Counted from the first letter of the stretch, positions 21,824-33,752 are shown. The stretch is DNA of 64,000 nt from Hemerocallis citrina (GCA_017893485.1 CM030366.1:49865896-49929895); one strand, 5' to 3'. Notes: generated by a model not told the origin, from the letters alone. Program-made: numbers and translations.

Positions 21824-23535
21824 TGTCATATCCCGCTTCCCAAAATACGAGAATACGAGCATGTAACGAAGGCCCAGCGATTGATTATACATCATCCATA
21901 AGCTATACCAGTCTAACTCAACAATATACAAGAGAAAACAACCACGCAAGAAGAATATAATCACATAAACAAAGAATAAACTACAAAATAATCATGAAAT
22001 AAATTCATAAAATAATAATCCAACATCTGGGATAAAACAAACTTCGGATCATAAAAGCCCAAGAATACAAAGTATGATAAAAAAGCAATACAATAAGCAA
22101 ATAACAAAAGATAGCTATAGCAGTCTAAAGTCAACCTTCGATCTTCAGAGAGTTTGCTCACCAAGTTCTTCTGGTATTGCTCCTTCGGTACCTGTAAATT
22201 CTTGATCTAAAAAGAAAGAAAAGAGTATCCTTAGAGCAAGTTGTGGACAGCAAGTAGAGAAAAACTGAGGATAAAGAAAACATGAATATCAAAGAAAAAG
22301 GGACAAGATCAAAGTCAATGAATAAAGCAAAGACGGGCAATAATATCAAGGGACTACAATAATCATACATGTAATGAGTGATGTCAAGTCGAGTTCAGTA
22401 CAGGATCAAGTATGCAGGTTATTAATTATTTTATTAGCCTATCTAGTGCACATACTACTGTATCCCATACTACAGGTTCGGTGCAAGCACACAATGAACG
22501 TTTTAGACTAATGGTGAATTCACGGATCGTGTACTCGGTGTAACATGATAACGTGATAACGTGATAACATGATAACACGATAACGTGATAATCTTCTTCC
22601 TTGACGATAAACAATAAGGCCTTACTGAGTACAATTTCCGATCGTTCACTACCAAGTCTACCCATAATACCTCGGCTTGTTAATAGTTTATTTCATCCTA
22701 TGTGAGTATGCAAGAAGGTGTCAATGTTGTATGATACTAGGTTTGTCTAATTCTATGCGTTACAGGTAAAGCAAGAAGCAAACACATCAAATAAGCACAA
22801 TTCACACAATCAGGACAGCATGACCTTGTTATACTAAAACATGGATTACAGCTACTACAAAATAGCAAATTTGAATCCGTAAGAAGGTCTAGAAATTAGA
22901 CTTCCACATGGTTCCAGAAAATATAAATAAGGCATATAAAAGATACAGAAACTAGGGTGAAAACTCTATTCTATTCAGGTTTTATGTTCAGGCAGCATGT
23001 AGTAAATTGTGTTCAACTATTTGTTTCAGGTCAAAAAACTCATCAAATAAATCTATAAATATTCTGGGTGAATCCTACACATGTATAGGTTCAGCTAGAT
23101 TTATTTCAGATTTTTCTTTTACTGTTAGCATGGTCAATTAAATTAAGAAATAGCTGGATACACATGCATTTGTGAATCTGGAAATTTCTGACACAGCTAT
23201 ACTAAAATGATGATATCTAACAGATTACACATCAGAATTCAAATCCGCAAAAAGGATAGTAAACAAGAAATCAGAGGCTAAATTTCATGTTCAGAAAGTT
23301 ATTTCAAATTATGACAGTAGCATGGTTGAAAATCTGATTCAAAATGAAACAACTAGCAGTTCAGAAATTATCTTGATATGAATAGGCAACAATTAAATCA
23401 TATGATCATATATTTCATGCAAATTAGTAATCAAAGTGATCCTAGGTGTCAACATGCATAATTCTATGTTTAAGATACAATTTCACAGGCATGGTATTAA
23501 TTCATCAATCAAATTTAATCCAACATGCATACAAT
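21824..23535 (-). mobile_element. Truncated LTR of the 3.7-kb family, reverse orientation
   Basis: It begins TGTCATATCCCGCTTCCC, the reverse complement of the family's conserved 3' end (GGGAAGCGGG..TGACA). It then follows CCCAGCGA, CATCATCCATAAGC and the GAAGGTCTAGAAA..GACTTCCAC block found in sister copies. The match fades near 23535, so the U3 and leader are missing. A minisatellite of GTGATAAC units lies at 22541-22592. Confidence 0.75.
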
Positions 23536-24528
23536 TCACCAGCCATAAATGGCTGGTCAACTCTTTCCTTGGCGGGCTGAGCCTGGGTGGTGAGCCTGTG
23601 GACGACCCGTCAGCTATCTCCGAGCCTGCAAGTGCCCATAGGGTTGTTATTTTGGTCTTAGGAACCTCCAGATCTGTGCAAGGATCGTGAGGTGTTGCAG
23701 ATTAGCCGCGATTTTCACCCTCATCAACACCCATCTCAGTTTCTTAAAAGTTCCGAATCCTATAAATTGCTATCCTTTTATAAAAAAACCCAATATATAT
23801 TATGTACTGCTCCTGCATTGTTGTTATATTTTTGTTGTTGCTAGTATAATGTGTACTTCTTAAATGCAATTAACTTAGACTTAAAAAAGTTTAGAAGAGG
23901 AGATTGATTTTCATATTACTGGAAGTCCGAGAAAATGATAAAAATGATAGAACCTTTATTTTCAGTTGGAACTTGTGGAAGCCATGATCATCCTTCCCTA
24001 AAAAAAATTATTATGTATTACTAGTATATCTCTATCCAAATGGCACATACTTAACCAAAAGATATATTAGAATATCAATAACATTCAATAGAAATTTTGA
24101 CCGATGATACCTATACATACAGTTTTTTCCCTGTTTACTTATAATCCAGTATATCGACATTCAACAATTATGTAGTAAAGATGTTACAAAAACACAATCT
24201 CTAAATTAAAGTATTTGATGCAATAAGGCATCTCCAAACTCAATCACAATAATCATTTAATTGTTCGATCAAATACTTAAATCTCAATTATCCATCCAAC
24301 AAATGGATTAAATAGATTATTCATGATAATAAAAGACTCTAACCCAAATAGTTAAAATGCAAAATTAATTTTTATAACCAACTAATAGTTTATTGATAGG
24401 TAAATACAAAACCAGTAAAGAAAATTGTGTACTTATTTCAACATGGTGGCATCAAAATATCTTTAGTGATTGTCTTCTCTGTACTTCAACATTATGGAAT
24501 CAACATCATCGAGTGATGGAATTCTTCA
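23536..24528. other. Unassigned AT-rich gap
   Basis: No convincing gene is visible. It starts with a near-perfect palindrome, CCAGCCATAAATGGCTGG (23539-23556). A 150-bp GC-richer stretch (about 23557-23700) of unknown origin follows, then AT-rich DNA up to the LARD 5' LTR. The open frame 23436-23690 spans the junction and looks accidental. Confidence 0.5.
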
Positions 24529-25260
24529 TGTAACCCCAATTTTTTTTCCAAAATGTATTTTTGTATTTTCTGCATTTAAAATTTTCGCAAATTGTTTTTT
24601 TCGGTTTTCAAATTATGTTGTCAAAATGTATTGTTGGAGCTCCTACCAAAATCAAATTTCGACCAATAATTTTATTGTAACTATTTTCTATGATCTATAT
24701 TGTAATGCAAATATTATTTTGGTTATTATTACTTTGATTTCGATTATTATTATTAATATTGTTATTATTTTTACCATTTTCTTAATACTATTATAGTTCG
24801 CAGTATTATTATTGTTACTGGTATTTTTTTTTAAATCCTAAATTGTATATTTTTATTTGTCACATTATTTTTATTTTTATTTTAATATCCAATATCCTAT
24901 TTCTATTGGATTTTTAATAAAATCCATTTAAACTCAATAACCCATTTACCCTATTTATTTTTACCCAATAACCCACCTAATACCCAATCAACCTATACAC
25001 ATTAAAACCCTAACTACCCAGTTATTTACCAGACCCATACATTTAATTAATAACCAACCTAGTCACCAACTTCTCTACCTACCTGATATGCCTAACGTTA
25101 AGCTCTGTAGCCGTCATCAAACTTTCCCCAAACCCATCAGTATAATTTAATTACCCATTAATACCCAATACTTAAGATCCTACCCATTTTCACCCCTTCA
25201 ACCTGAACTGCTGCACTCCCTACCAGCCGTCATTCCCACCTTCTAACCTAATTCTAGGCA

Positions 25261-25276
25261 TATATATATATATATA
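25261..25276 (+). promoter_or_regulatory. TATA region of LARD 5' LTR
   Basis: Alternating TATATA for 16 bp is followed by GTGTTTCTC. The 3' LTR has the same at about 50167-50176, and the solo LTR at 60035 has TTATATATA at 60622-60630. Confidence 0.55.
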
Positions 25277-25735
25277 GTGTTTCTCCGGTTTCCCACCCCC
25301 GCAAAAACCATGTTCTCCCATTCTCTGCCTTCCCATCCTCTCTCACTCCGGCCTGCATCACCCCCGTCACCACCCTGTGCTCCTTCCCCGTGCTGTCGGT
25401 CGATGCAGCAACAGCAACCTTCTTCCTGTCGTTCTGCTACTGTGCAACACCGTGGTACTGCGCCTTTCCGTCTCTCTTCGGCAGCAATAGCCCGCGATAG
25501 CAATGCCGAGTGCCGCGGTGTGTTGCCGTCTCCCTCGTCTGTTCGCGCTCTTGATTAGTACGTGCATGATTTGCACATGTTATTTGGGTTCGTTCGGAGC
25601 TCATCGTTCGTGTTGGTTGGTTGCTTCGTTCGGGTATTTGTTCGTTGTTGGATTGTGTTCCATTCGTGGGTTTCGTTCGTTGCTGGGATCTGTTCCCATT
25701 ATTCTTGGTGTTCTTCATTTTTATCATCGGTTAAG

Positions 25736-27853
25736 GCAAGTAACTTGTACTCCAATTTCTTTGTTTGATACAAGTCAAAAATACCACCTATAGTGTCGTT
25801 GGGTTCTAAAGACAACTCGTGTGTGTGTTATCTTTGATGAATTTTGTCTCTGTTGTGAAAACTTGACCTTAGTTGCCTCACGACACAATATTGACATGAA
25901 TTAACTTAGGTTTTGCCCATTCTTGATTTGATCATGTATGTGAGACTTCTTGTGAGAATTTGGGTATTTGTGGAGAACCATGTGATAGACTTGTTTTAGA
26001 TATGTTAATTACCCTATTTCATGATTTTTAGACACTTTTTAGACTCGATTTCATGCTTGGTTGTGTTTGGATCAAGTTTCGTTGAATCTATGTTGATTTT
26101 GGTTTTTGAGGAAATTCTGTGTTTTGCCGGTATTCTGTCTTGATCAATAATTTAGACCATATTAAGGTCAGAATCTTAATTTTGGTATAAAACATGAGTT
26201 CTAGAGGAATTCGTCTTCTTTCCAACCCCTCCAACCTTGCTGGATTTTGTTTTCGTATGTGTGAGATATGACTGTTTTACTACAGAGGTGTATATCAATT
26301 CCAGATTTCGTTTCTTGTTGATTTTGATGACTAAATCATTTTGATACTTATGCTACACATATTATTTTGATCTGAAACTTTAGTCACTGTTACTATATCC
26401 ATCTAGGGATTACCCAGAATTTTGGTGGATTTTATTGATGAGTTTCATATGCCGATTCATGCTTGTTATGAAAGCTATCCTTGCTGTATTTTTATCGCTG
26501 TTCTGTAAAGAATCGTATTTTCACCCTATATACTTTTACTGTATGAAAAATATTCGTGAAATATGAAAGTTAATATATTTTGCCTATTTTCATCTCCCTT
26601 TGGCAGATTTGGATTTTGTTTCACGGTTTGCGAGATATTACAGTTTTCGTACAGCAGTGTTGGGAATTCCAGATTTGCCAAAGTATCATTTCTTGATGTG
26701 TTCTGATTTTTGATGACTGAACTAATTTTATTGGAATATTATGAAACATTATATTCTGATACTAGACATATAGGGGATTACCCCAGATTTTTTCTAGATT
26801 TATTTGAGGAGTTTTAATGCTGTTTTTCTGACTGAGAATTCGTTTTACTAATTTCTGACTGAACATGTTTTCTGGATTCAAATCAGTTTTGAGTTATAAT
26901 TTTGTGAATTACTATGTGACTTATTTATATTCGCTGGATTCGGTTGGGAGTCTATTTTCCAGATTCTTCGATGGATCCAGATTTGTATTTCTGTAGGGAC
27001 AAGATTCACTGTTTTAGTACTGTACTGTCATGCTGTCCTGAATATGAACATTCACTGTTTTGCTCGTTTATTTGACTGTATATCACCTATGCATGTTTAT
27101 TTGTTTCCCTAAACTTAACACTGATTATATAATGTTAGTTTGACACTATTTCGTGCATCATCATGCCTGTTGGATAAGTATAATAAAAGTGATCAAGCTG
27201 GGGTTTCTTAAGGGAGGATCTAACACCGAAAAATGTGGAAACGTGTACTTAGAAGTGAACTAGTGTTCCATACTGCTACTGTTACTGTTACTTTTCTGCT
27301 ATTGTTACTGTTATCTGACCCTGTCTACATTCCTTCCTATAGGAAGTTGTAGAGGAGAAGAGAACCACTAGGTTCTTACTGTTACTGCTACTGCTACTGT
27401 TACTGATACATGAGTACACTACTCCATTATGGTCTACTATGAAATCTAAAAGCGAAACTGTTTGTTTTAGCAACCATGTAGTAAAAACCGGGATGTATGA
27501 AGTGCTACCTAGCTAGTAATACACATAAGACCGATACTTTTAAACTGATACTGTTAGACTGATACTATTGAACTGATACTATTATCCTGATTCACTGGTA
27601 TACTGAGATTACTGTTACTGGACACTGTTAGTTGCCATATGACACTGTATTTGACACAAATATCTGTACTATTAGTATACCATGCTAATCAACCTTGTTT
27701 TACTGATTCATGCTAGTTATTACTGTTGATGCATTATTCTATGCTATTTGTTAGTTTTCCCATATGCTTGTATCCTACATTATAAGTGGCCCGTAACTTG
27801 CAATTGATGGGTACTTATTTTCTCTTTCCTTCTCCTGCAATTATCAATTGCAG
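25736..27853 (+). other. Candidate GC-AG intron within LARD 5' LTR
   Basis: The segment begins with GCAAGT after AAG and ends with ATTGCAG before ATTTTGG. The equivalent sites occur in the 3' LTR (50637 to 52761), the solo LTR (61516 to 63576) and, with GCAAGT but a different acceptor, at 18487 or 20106 to 20787. Element B's reversed LTR also has AAGGCAAGT (57515-57523). AG/GCAAGT is the usual consensus of GC-AG introns. No transcript evidence is available here. Confidence 0.4.
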
Positions 27854-28245
27854 ATTTTGGTGATCAGCTGCCCAATGGAGTATGTGATCTAAAGTTCTAG
27901 TTGCCTGGAGCTTTTGCTATCTTCATTTATTTCCTGGTGCTCATTTTTAACATTGTATCTTGTACTCGGATCTATTTTGTATTTGGGCAGTATGACCTAT
28001 AATTTTGACTTGTTTAGATCTGATTTTTTTTAGATTAATAAATTTTGTTTTAAGTAAATTCTTTTGGTTTATTAATTCAATTTTGCATGTATGTGGATGA
28101 TTCTCTTGCTTCCGACTCTGATTTTTTCTGTGATATGTTGTAAAGATTCCTGAACAACTTCTGGATGATGAAAATCATTTGCTGGGCCAATGTTACGTGC
28201 TCGTATTCCGTATTTTTAGGAAGCGGGGCGTGACAGGGTTTTTAG

Positions 28246-28257
28246 TGGTATCAGAGC
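28246..28257 (+). other. Primer-binding site, initiator-Met tRNA (LARD)
   Basis: TGGTATCAGAGC lies ten bases after the LTR end. The spacer GGGTTTTTAG is almost the same as in element B (reverse complement of 55242-55251). Confidence 0.93.
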
Positions 28258-29228
28258 CCAGGTTTGGCTAATGTATTAGTTTTGTTGATATATTAGACAA
28301 GCTTGGCTCGTACTGGGATCGGCTCAACATTCCACCAACCATGCATACATGAATGAATTATAACCAACATGGAACTGGATATTAGTCTTGTTCCATTCAT
28401 TTGATCCCTCCTCATTCAATCCCTTGATTCCTTGATTTTTCCGTCTTTTTCAGTCGTCCTCTTTGATTGATTTCTCCTTGGGTATGAATTCATTCTTTTG
28501 TACCCATGTTCTCTTTAATTCCGGTGCAAGCAATCTCTTATTTTTTGCTTGCTCATTCATTCCCTTTTATTTCAGTTTGTGTGCCATTTATTGCTTTCTG
28601 TGCCTTGCATTCATCTTCATTTGTTGACTCATTTTGAGTATCGTGCTAGTTATTCCTTTCCTGCCATATTCTCTTCAAATTCCGCTTGTGACCCCCCGTT
28701 CCTCTTTTTTCATATTCAATTCTTTGATTTCTTATTTTCTTCCGTCCCTTGTAGTCGTCTTCCTTAGTTGACTCTTTATTGAGTATAAAATTCATTCTTC
28801 TCTTGCCTATATTTTCTTTATAATTTTTTCGAATATTTTGAGTATTTCGATTTTTATCTGTTATATTTTGGATCTTCTATAAAATTGTTTTCTAAAATGA
28901 AAATTTTTTATTTCGAATAATTTTGTATTTTAATATCATAAAATTTAAAACGTAACTTCGTACTTAAATTGAGCAATCAATATCTAAGTACGCATGGAAG
29001 ATGGCATCATCTCATTCATCGTTTTGTTGCAACTGGATGTTGAGATGGCAAATATGCAACTAGACGTCAATGGAGGCAAATGTGCAACTGGATATCGGAG
29101 AGGCAAAATGTGCAACTGAATATCCAGATGGCAACCTACAACCTGATTTCGTGGAGGCAAACCTGCAACTTGATGTCGAGAAGGCAATTCTACAGATGGA
29201 TATAAATGAGGCAAACCGACATTAAAGA
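28258..29228 (+). other. LARD internal domain, left part (non-coding)
   Basis: It has no gag or pol similarity. Between 28380 and 28810 are two diverged T/C-rich repeats about 300 bp apart, each with TCGTC(C/T)TC(T/C)TT and a GAGTAT..ATTCATTCTT block. From 28995 to 29225 there is a degenerate repeat of about 35 bp (GCAACTGGAT..GAGATGGCAAA). The minus-strand frame 28984-29274 reflects that repeat. Confidence 0.7.
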
Positions 29229-29543
29229 TTTTTTTTTTTGAGGTAAAAGGTGGGATAAATCCACCCTGTTTCATTAATAAGAAGTTAATAAAACAACCCC
29301 AGTAAACTAGGGAAAAACCAAAAGTACAGTGCAGAAAAATAAAACATAGCCTCCCAACAACACCCTAGGGGTGGGTCTAACTATCCAAACCAAAAAACAG
29401 CAAACGGTACAATAGCTCAAACCCAAAACCAAACTAGAGATAGGTGCTGCCTGCTGGAACCTGCTGTGTCAAGTGAGCCATAGGGTCGCCTATCCCTCAA
29501 TCCAGGGTCGGTCCAAACTTGACCTCCTCATCATCAAATTCTT

Positions 29544-30160
29544 CTACCTGGAAGACTCTGGTAATCTTCCCTCTTGCCTCTGTGGCCGCAACTGTAGCCC
29601 AAAAAGAGATAGATGCATGATATGAGTAAGATTACCAGAAATACTGTTACATGAAGCACGAAAGTAAAAACTATTCCTGTCTAGCCATAACACCCAAGTA
29701 GTTGCCGCAATGGCAATGAACCAAGCATCCTTCATTTCGTGGCGTACCGAGGCAAATTTGGGACCGATCCAGAAATTCTCATATTCGCTGGGGTAGTCAC
29801 TTATCCCTAAGGCCCTTAAAACCTCAACCATGGTTGCCTTACTCCTCTGACAGTGAATGAAAAGGTGGTTCAGAGTCTCCGTGTGTGTATTACAGAATCC
29901 GCAATTGGTCTCTATCTGGGGTTGTCTTTTGGCCAGGTTCTCTCTGGTGAGGATCGCGTTATTGAGCACCAGCCAGAGGAAGACTTTAACTTTAAGTGGG
30001 TCTTCACCTTCCATAACACCTTTGCCCAGCTAGGTCTGCATCCGCGAAAGTGAATCCTGTTGTACAGAGATCTCACAGTGAACGCTCCCTTGGTCTCAAG
30101 AGCCCATCGCATCTGGTCTGGACCTTGAGTACATATCGCGTCGGACCTTGCTATATGCAT
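29544..30160 (-). pseudogene. LINE ORF2 C-terminal zinc-binding region
   Basis: Two overlapping frames carry the zf-RVT-like domain of plant LINE ORF2. The WKVK(T/V)HLK-type block is frameshifted into KVKVFLWLVLNNAILTREN. The cysteine/histidine set CGFCNTHTETLNHLFIHC follows, then WVLWLDRNSFYF. The region helps bind nucleic acid after the RT domain. Confidence 0.82.
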
Positions 30161-30175
30161 TCGAAGTTCCAGCAG

Positions 30176-31129
30176 TTACTGATGTAGCTCTGGGGAAAGA
30201 GTTCCTCGGAAAGACGGTTTCCAGGTGCCCCTTTTCCAAGTCTTTGCCACAGATATGTTGGGACGATTCATCTTCTCATAAAGCTCTAGGAAGGTCTCCT
30301 TAAGGTTATGTGCACCACACCATTTATTCCACCAGAATCTAGTGAAACGTCCATTACCAATAGGTGAAGTAACTACTGAGTTGAAAGGCCCGCTAGCTTT
30401 GGTAATTCCTTTCCAGAATTGCGACACTTTCGGTCCTACTCGGAAGCCAAAACTTCTCGTGCCTTTATTCCAAAGTTATGGTTGAATGAAGTCCTGCCAT
30501 CCTTCCCTGCTGTGGTGGAAGACCTTCCACCACCATTTCCCCAGCAGGGCAAGATTCATATCTCTCAGGTCGATGATGTCGAGCCCCCCGTGACTTTTCT
30601 TCATGCGTGCGATACTCCATTTAATCTGGTGGTATCCTCCCTTATTCGCGTCTGCTCCTTTCCAGAGGAATCGTTTTCGAATACGGTCAATCCTCTAGAT
30701 AACCCATTTCGGAAGCTCAAAAAACGACATATAGTAAATGGGCAGATTAGACAACACTGAATTGATGAGTACCACTCTGCCACCGAGGGACAGCGATTTG
30801 CCTTTCCACCTAGACAATCTGTCCTCCACCCTGTCTATTATAAGTAGCCAATCCATCTTATTTAGTTTTCCTGGCCTGAGTGGGAGCCCTAAATATTTGA
30901 TTGGGAACTCATCTGTCATACAGTTAAGTGTAATTGCGTGGTCTTGTGCCTCAATATCAGAAAGTGCCATTGGGATCAACGCACTCTTGTGGAAGTTAAT
31001 CCTAAGACTTGACCATACTTCAAAACAATAGAGTACCCCTTTTAAAGTAGATAGTCTCTGAACGATTCCCATTACCAAATAGGAGGGTGTCATCAGCATA
31101 CTGAAGAATCGTGCACCCTTGATTAGCAT
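30176..31129 (-). pseudogene. LINE reverse transcriptase thumb and connection
   Basis: Reading from 31129, the frame has FPIKYLGLPLRPGKLNK, RWKGKSLSLGGRVVLINSVL and YYMSFFELP, all typical of plant LINE ORF2 after the catalytic site. It breaks near 30695 and continues in other frames (FWKGITKA, FTRFWWNKWCG) towards the zinc region. Confidence 0.85.
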
Positions 31130-31814
31130 TACTTCTCGTCAATGGTGTAATCTAGCCCTTTCTCTGACAGTTGTCTAGCATGCTCCTCAGAACATCTGCT
31201 ACAATGGTGAATAGTAGAGGTGACAGTGGATCCCCCTGGCGTAGCCCCTTCTTGCAAGGGAACGGTTGACCTGACCGGCCATTAACCGAGATAGCTGTTT
31301 TGCTGGTGTGTAGATATTGTTTAATCCACCTGATCCATTTATCCTCAAAACCCCTCCATCTGAGGGCTTCCAGCAAACAATCCCAGTCTAGTGAGTCATA
31401 TGCTTTCTCAAAGTCCAATTTAAGGAGGATGTTCTTAGATTGGCCCGTGTAGCAGTTGTGGATAACTTGTCCAGCAGTCGCCACACAATCCAAGATACAT
31501 CTACCCTTTATGAAATTAGACTGTGCTTTGCTAATTAAACAGTCCATGATACTACCCAACCGAATGGCCAGGACCTTGGTGATGATCTTAGCCGAGCAGT
31601 TAATGAGGCTAATCGGTCTGAAATCCCCCACCCTCAATGATTCCGCCCTTTTGGGAATTAGGACTACCTCTGCAAAGTTGAACATGCCCAGCCTAAGCTT
31701 GTGGCGGAAGAAATCTTCCAGCAATGCCATAAAGTCCCCTTTTATTTCCTTCCAGAACACCTTGAAGAATAACATTGGGAAACCGTCCGACCCAGGTGAT
31801 TTGTCTGCTCCCAT
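31080..31814 (-). pseudogene. LINE reverse transcriptase fingers and palm
   Basis: From 31814 the frame reads KSPGSDGFP, RPISLINCSAKIITKVLA, SNFIKGRCILD, LLKLDFEKAYDSLDWDCL and LRQGDPLSPLLF, the ordered RT blocks of L1-type elements. The frame stops near 31152. The catalytic YADD with flanking TLLFGNG is present in another frame at about 31083-31115, so the active site is preserved but disconnected by a frameshift. The enzyme would copy LINE RNA at a nicked target. Confidence 0.92.
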
Positions 31815-31935
31815 TTGCTAATGGCCTTTTCCACTTCCACCGAGAAAGTTGTTTCCAAGTTGGAGAAAGTTTGCACTGGTTCGGTCCTCCCAGCCTACCA
31901 GAAGTCTTCCCTAATTGGGATCCTGAAGTCGTTCT

Positions 31936-32700
31936 TTAATAATCTTGAAAGGTCTTGGAGATGACATTTTCATCTTGCGATGTTCCCGAGTCTGTTTGTA
32001 GTGACACTATTAGGATAGACCTCCGTCTTGCGCTTGCCACTCGGTGGAAGTAGGCTGTATTCGCGTCTCCCTCTTTGAGCCACGAAATCCTCGACCTTTG
32101 TTGCCATTTGATTTCCTCTAGCTTATAAAGATTGGCAATGTTTTGACGGAGCTCTAATAGCCTGTTTCTTTCCTCTTGTGACAAGACTCTCGCCTCTTCT
32201 AATCTCCCTAACTCATTAATACCTTCCAAGAAGGAGTCTTTTGCACGCCAGATGGTCGAAAATCTAGATCTATTCCACTGACGTAGTCGTTTTCTCAATC
32301 GACGCACTTTTCACACCATCGGGATGCTGCATCCGTCCTAGTGGTAGAGAGCGCCCAAATTTCCATCACCATGTGGTGAAATCCTTGGATTTCCAGCCAG
32401 GCCTTCTCAAATCTGAACTTCCTTGGTCTTTGAGAACCCTGTATCCCGACATCAAGTAGGATCGGGGTGTGGTCTGACATGGGTCTAGGGATAGATTTAG
32501 TGCTAGCTAAGGGGAATTTAGCCTCCCAATCCAACGATACCAGAATCCTATCCAATTTGGCCATTATCGAGGTTTCTTGCATGTTTGACCATGTAAATAA
32601 TCTGTCATTGATAGGGATGTCGATCAGCTTAAGTTCCGTGATCACCCTATTGAACTCTTCCCTGTGTTTGTCGCTGGAGCCTCTTCCTTTGTGTTCAAGC
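31936..32700 (-). pseudogene. LINE endonuclease C-terminus and linker
   Basis: The frame from 32645 contains INDRLFTWSN, AKLDRILVS and SDHTPILLD, the C-terminal half of the apurinic-type endonuclease that nicks the target. A frameshift near 32300 leads to a basic, coiled linker (RRLRKRLRQWNRSRF, WLKEGDANTAYFHR). The endonuclease N-terminus is missing by 5' truncation. Confidence 0.87.
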
Positions 32701-32709
32701 CTCTTCCTA

Positions 32710-33060
32710 GTATTTTTACTATTATTATTATTATTGTTGTTTTCCTTATTATTATTAGTATTATTATTATTGTTGTTGTTATTACCATTACTATTATTAT
32801 TATTATTGTATTTTTGTTTACTATTTTATTATTATTGTTAATATTGAATTACTTTCACAAAACGATGAACCCCAAATTATATTCTGCCTTACATTATTAT
32901 CCTTACCAGTATTGTTAACATTTTTATTATTATTATTGTTATTTTTACCAGTATGATTATGATAATTATTATTGTTATTATTATTTTTATTATTTTTGTT
33001 ATTATTATTTTATTATTAATATGTGTTGATTTTTGTATTGTTAATATTATTTTTGTTAAC
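32710..33060 (+). repeat. ATT/TTG-rich low-complexity tract
   Basis: Runs of TTATTATTATTG and TATTATTATTTT make up most of the segment. Open frames of L, I and V here are compositional artefacts. Confidence 0.85.
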
Positions 33061-33207
33061 ACCCATTAGTTTCGACCTAATTATTTAAATTAAAGCCCTC
33101 ATTTAAAGCCCAATTTTATTCTGTTATCTCATTCTTTTCTTCCTGCTCGGATTGTCGCTTGGTGTCACGTGGTCTACAACGACATGTCTGCAGCTTGGAA
33201 TGTCACC

Positions 33208-33261
33208 ATCAGAGTGGCGCAGCGGAAGCGTGGTGGGCCCATAACCCATAGGTCCCAGGAT
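33208..33261 (+). pseudogene. Partial initiator-Met tRNA (nt 1-54)
   Basis: From 33208 the sequence follows plant tRNA-iMet from its 5' end: ATCAGAGTGGCGCAGCGG (box A region), the anticodon loop with CAT in GGGCCCATAACCC, and AGGTCCCAGGAT. I see one C-to-T difference in the anticodon stem/variable area. After position 54 the match stops, so the T arm, box B and acceptor 3' strand are missing and it cannot be a working tRNA gene. It sits inside an element that uses the same tRNA as primer. Confidence 0.8.
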
Positions 33262-33752
33262 TCTATTGTTTCTTCTCCTTCCTAACATTGTTTGGTTTCC
33301 CCTATCTCTTGCATTTGTTCTCATCCGTTGACTCTTTGCTTGGTTCATCTTTTTCTTGTCCATCCCTCATTCGATTCCAGCTCGATCTATTTCTTCATCA
33401 CTTCGCTTTGTTATTTTGCAAGTCTTGTATTGTTTCTTCTTCATTTTTGATATCGGTTACTTCTTTCTTGCATTTCATTTTGCCGTCATGCACTCATTAC
33501 TTATTTTGATTCAATTCTTGCCTGTTCATTCTCTCCTTGATTTCAGTTCTGCCTACTCCCTTATTGCTTTGTTATCTTGTGTTGTTTCTCCTTTTGATAC
33601 CGTTTGCTTCTTTTCATGCATTTCCTTTGACATCATTGTTATCCATCTTCCTTCCTTTTCGGGTGTTGCCTCTGCTTTGTTACCCTTCCGCAGTTTGCTT
33701 TTGCCTTGTCCTATGTACCGCCTCAGCAAATTTCGAGGACGAAATTTTGTTG
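33262..33752 (+). other. LARD internal domain, right part (non-coding)
   Basis: T/C-rich sequence with open frames rich in F, L and S but no recognisable domain. It ends with AAATTTCGAGGACGAAAT, a block commonly seen just before the purine tract in plant gypsy elements, where it is a relic of the end of pol. Confidence 0.7.

Larger units (their letters stand above)
24529..28235 (+). mobile_element. LARD 5' LTR (3707 bp)
   Basis: It starts TGTAACCCCAATTTT and ends AGGAAGCGGGGCGTGACA. A TATATA run lies at 25261-25276, a GC-rich leader at about 25290-25735, a donor-like AAG/GCAAGTAAC at 25736, and an acceptor-like CAATTGCAG ending at 27853. The conserved block ATGAAGTGCTACC is near 27500. Short frames such as 25277-25558 and 25562-25768 are not conserved as proteins between the two LTRs. 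Confidence 0.9.
29229..32709 (-). mobile_element. 5'-truncated LINE (plant L1 type)
   Basis: It is a non-LTR retrotransposon on the minus strand. Its 3' end is marked by 11 T on the plus strand (29229-29239), the complement of the poly(A) tail. ORF2 begins within the endonuclease and continues through reverse transcriptase to the C-terminal zinc region. The 5' end is truncated at about 32709 next to ATT-rich low-complexity sequence. I could not find a clear target duplication. Confidence 0.88.

Noticed and set aside
25562..25768. 68-codon frame also present at 50463-50669
   Set aside because: The two copies are in paired LTRs of one element and differ at about ten residues, so amino-acid divergence is at least as high as nucleotide divergence; this gives no sign of protein-level selection.
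32664..32918. Isoleucine/valine-rich frame resembling a membrane segment
   Set aside because: It is formed by ATT/GTT microsatellite sequence.
33208..33261. Functional initiator-Met tRNA gene
   Set aside because: The T arm with box B and the 3' acceptor strand are absent, so it can only be a fragment.
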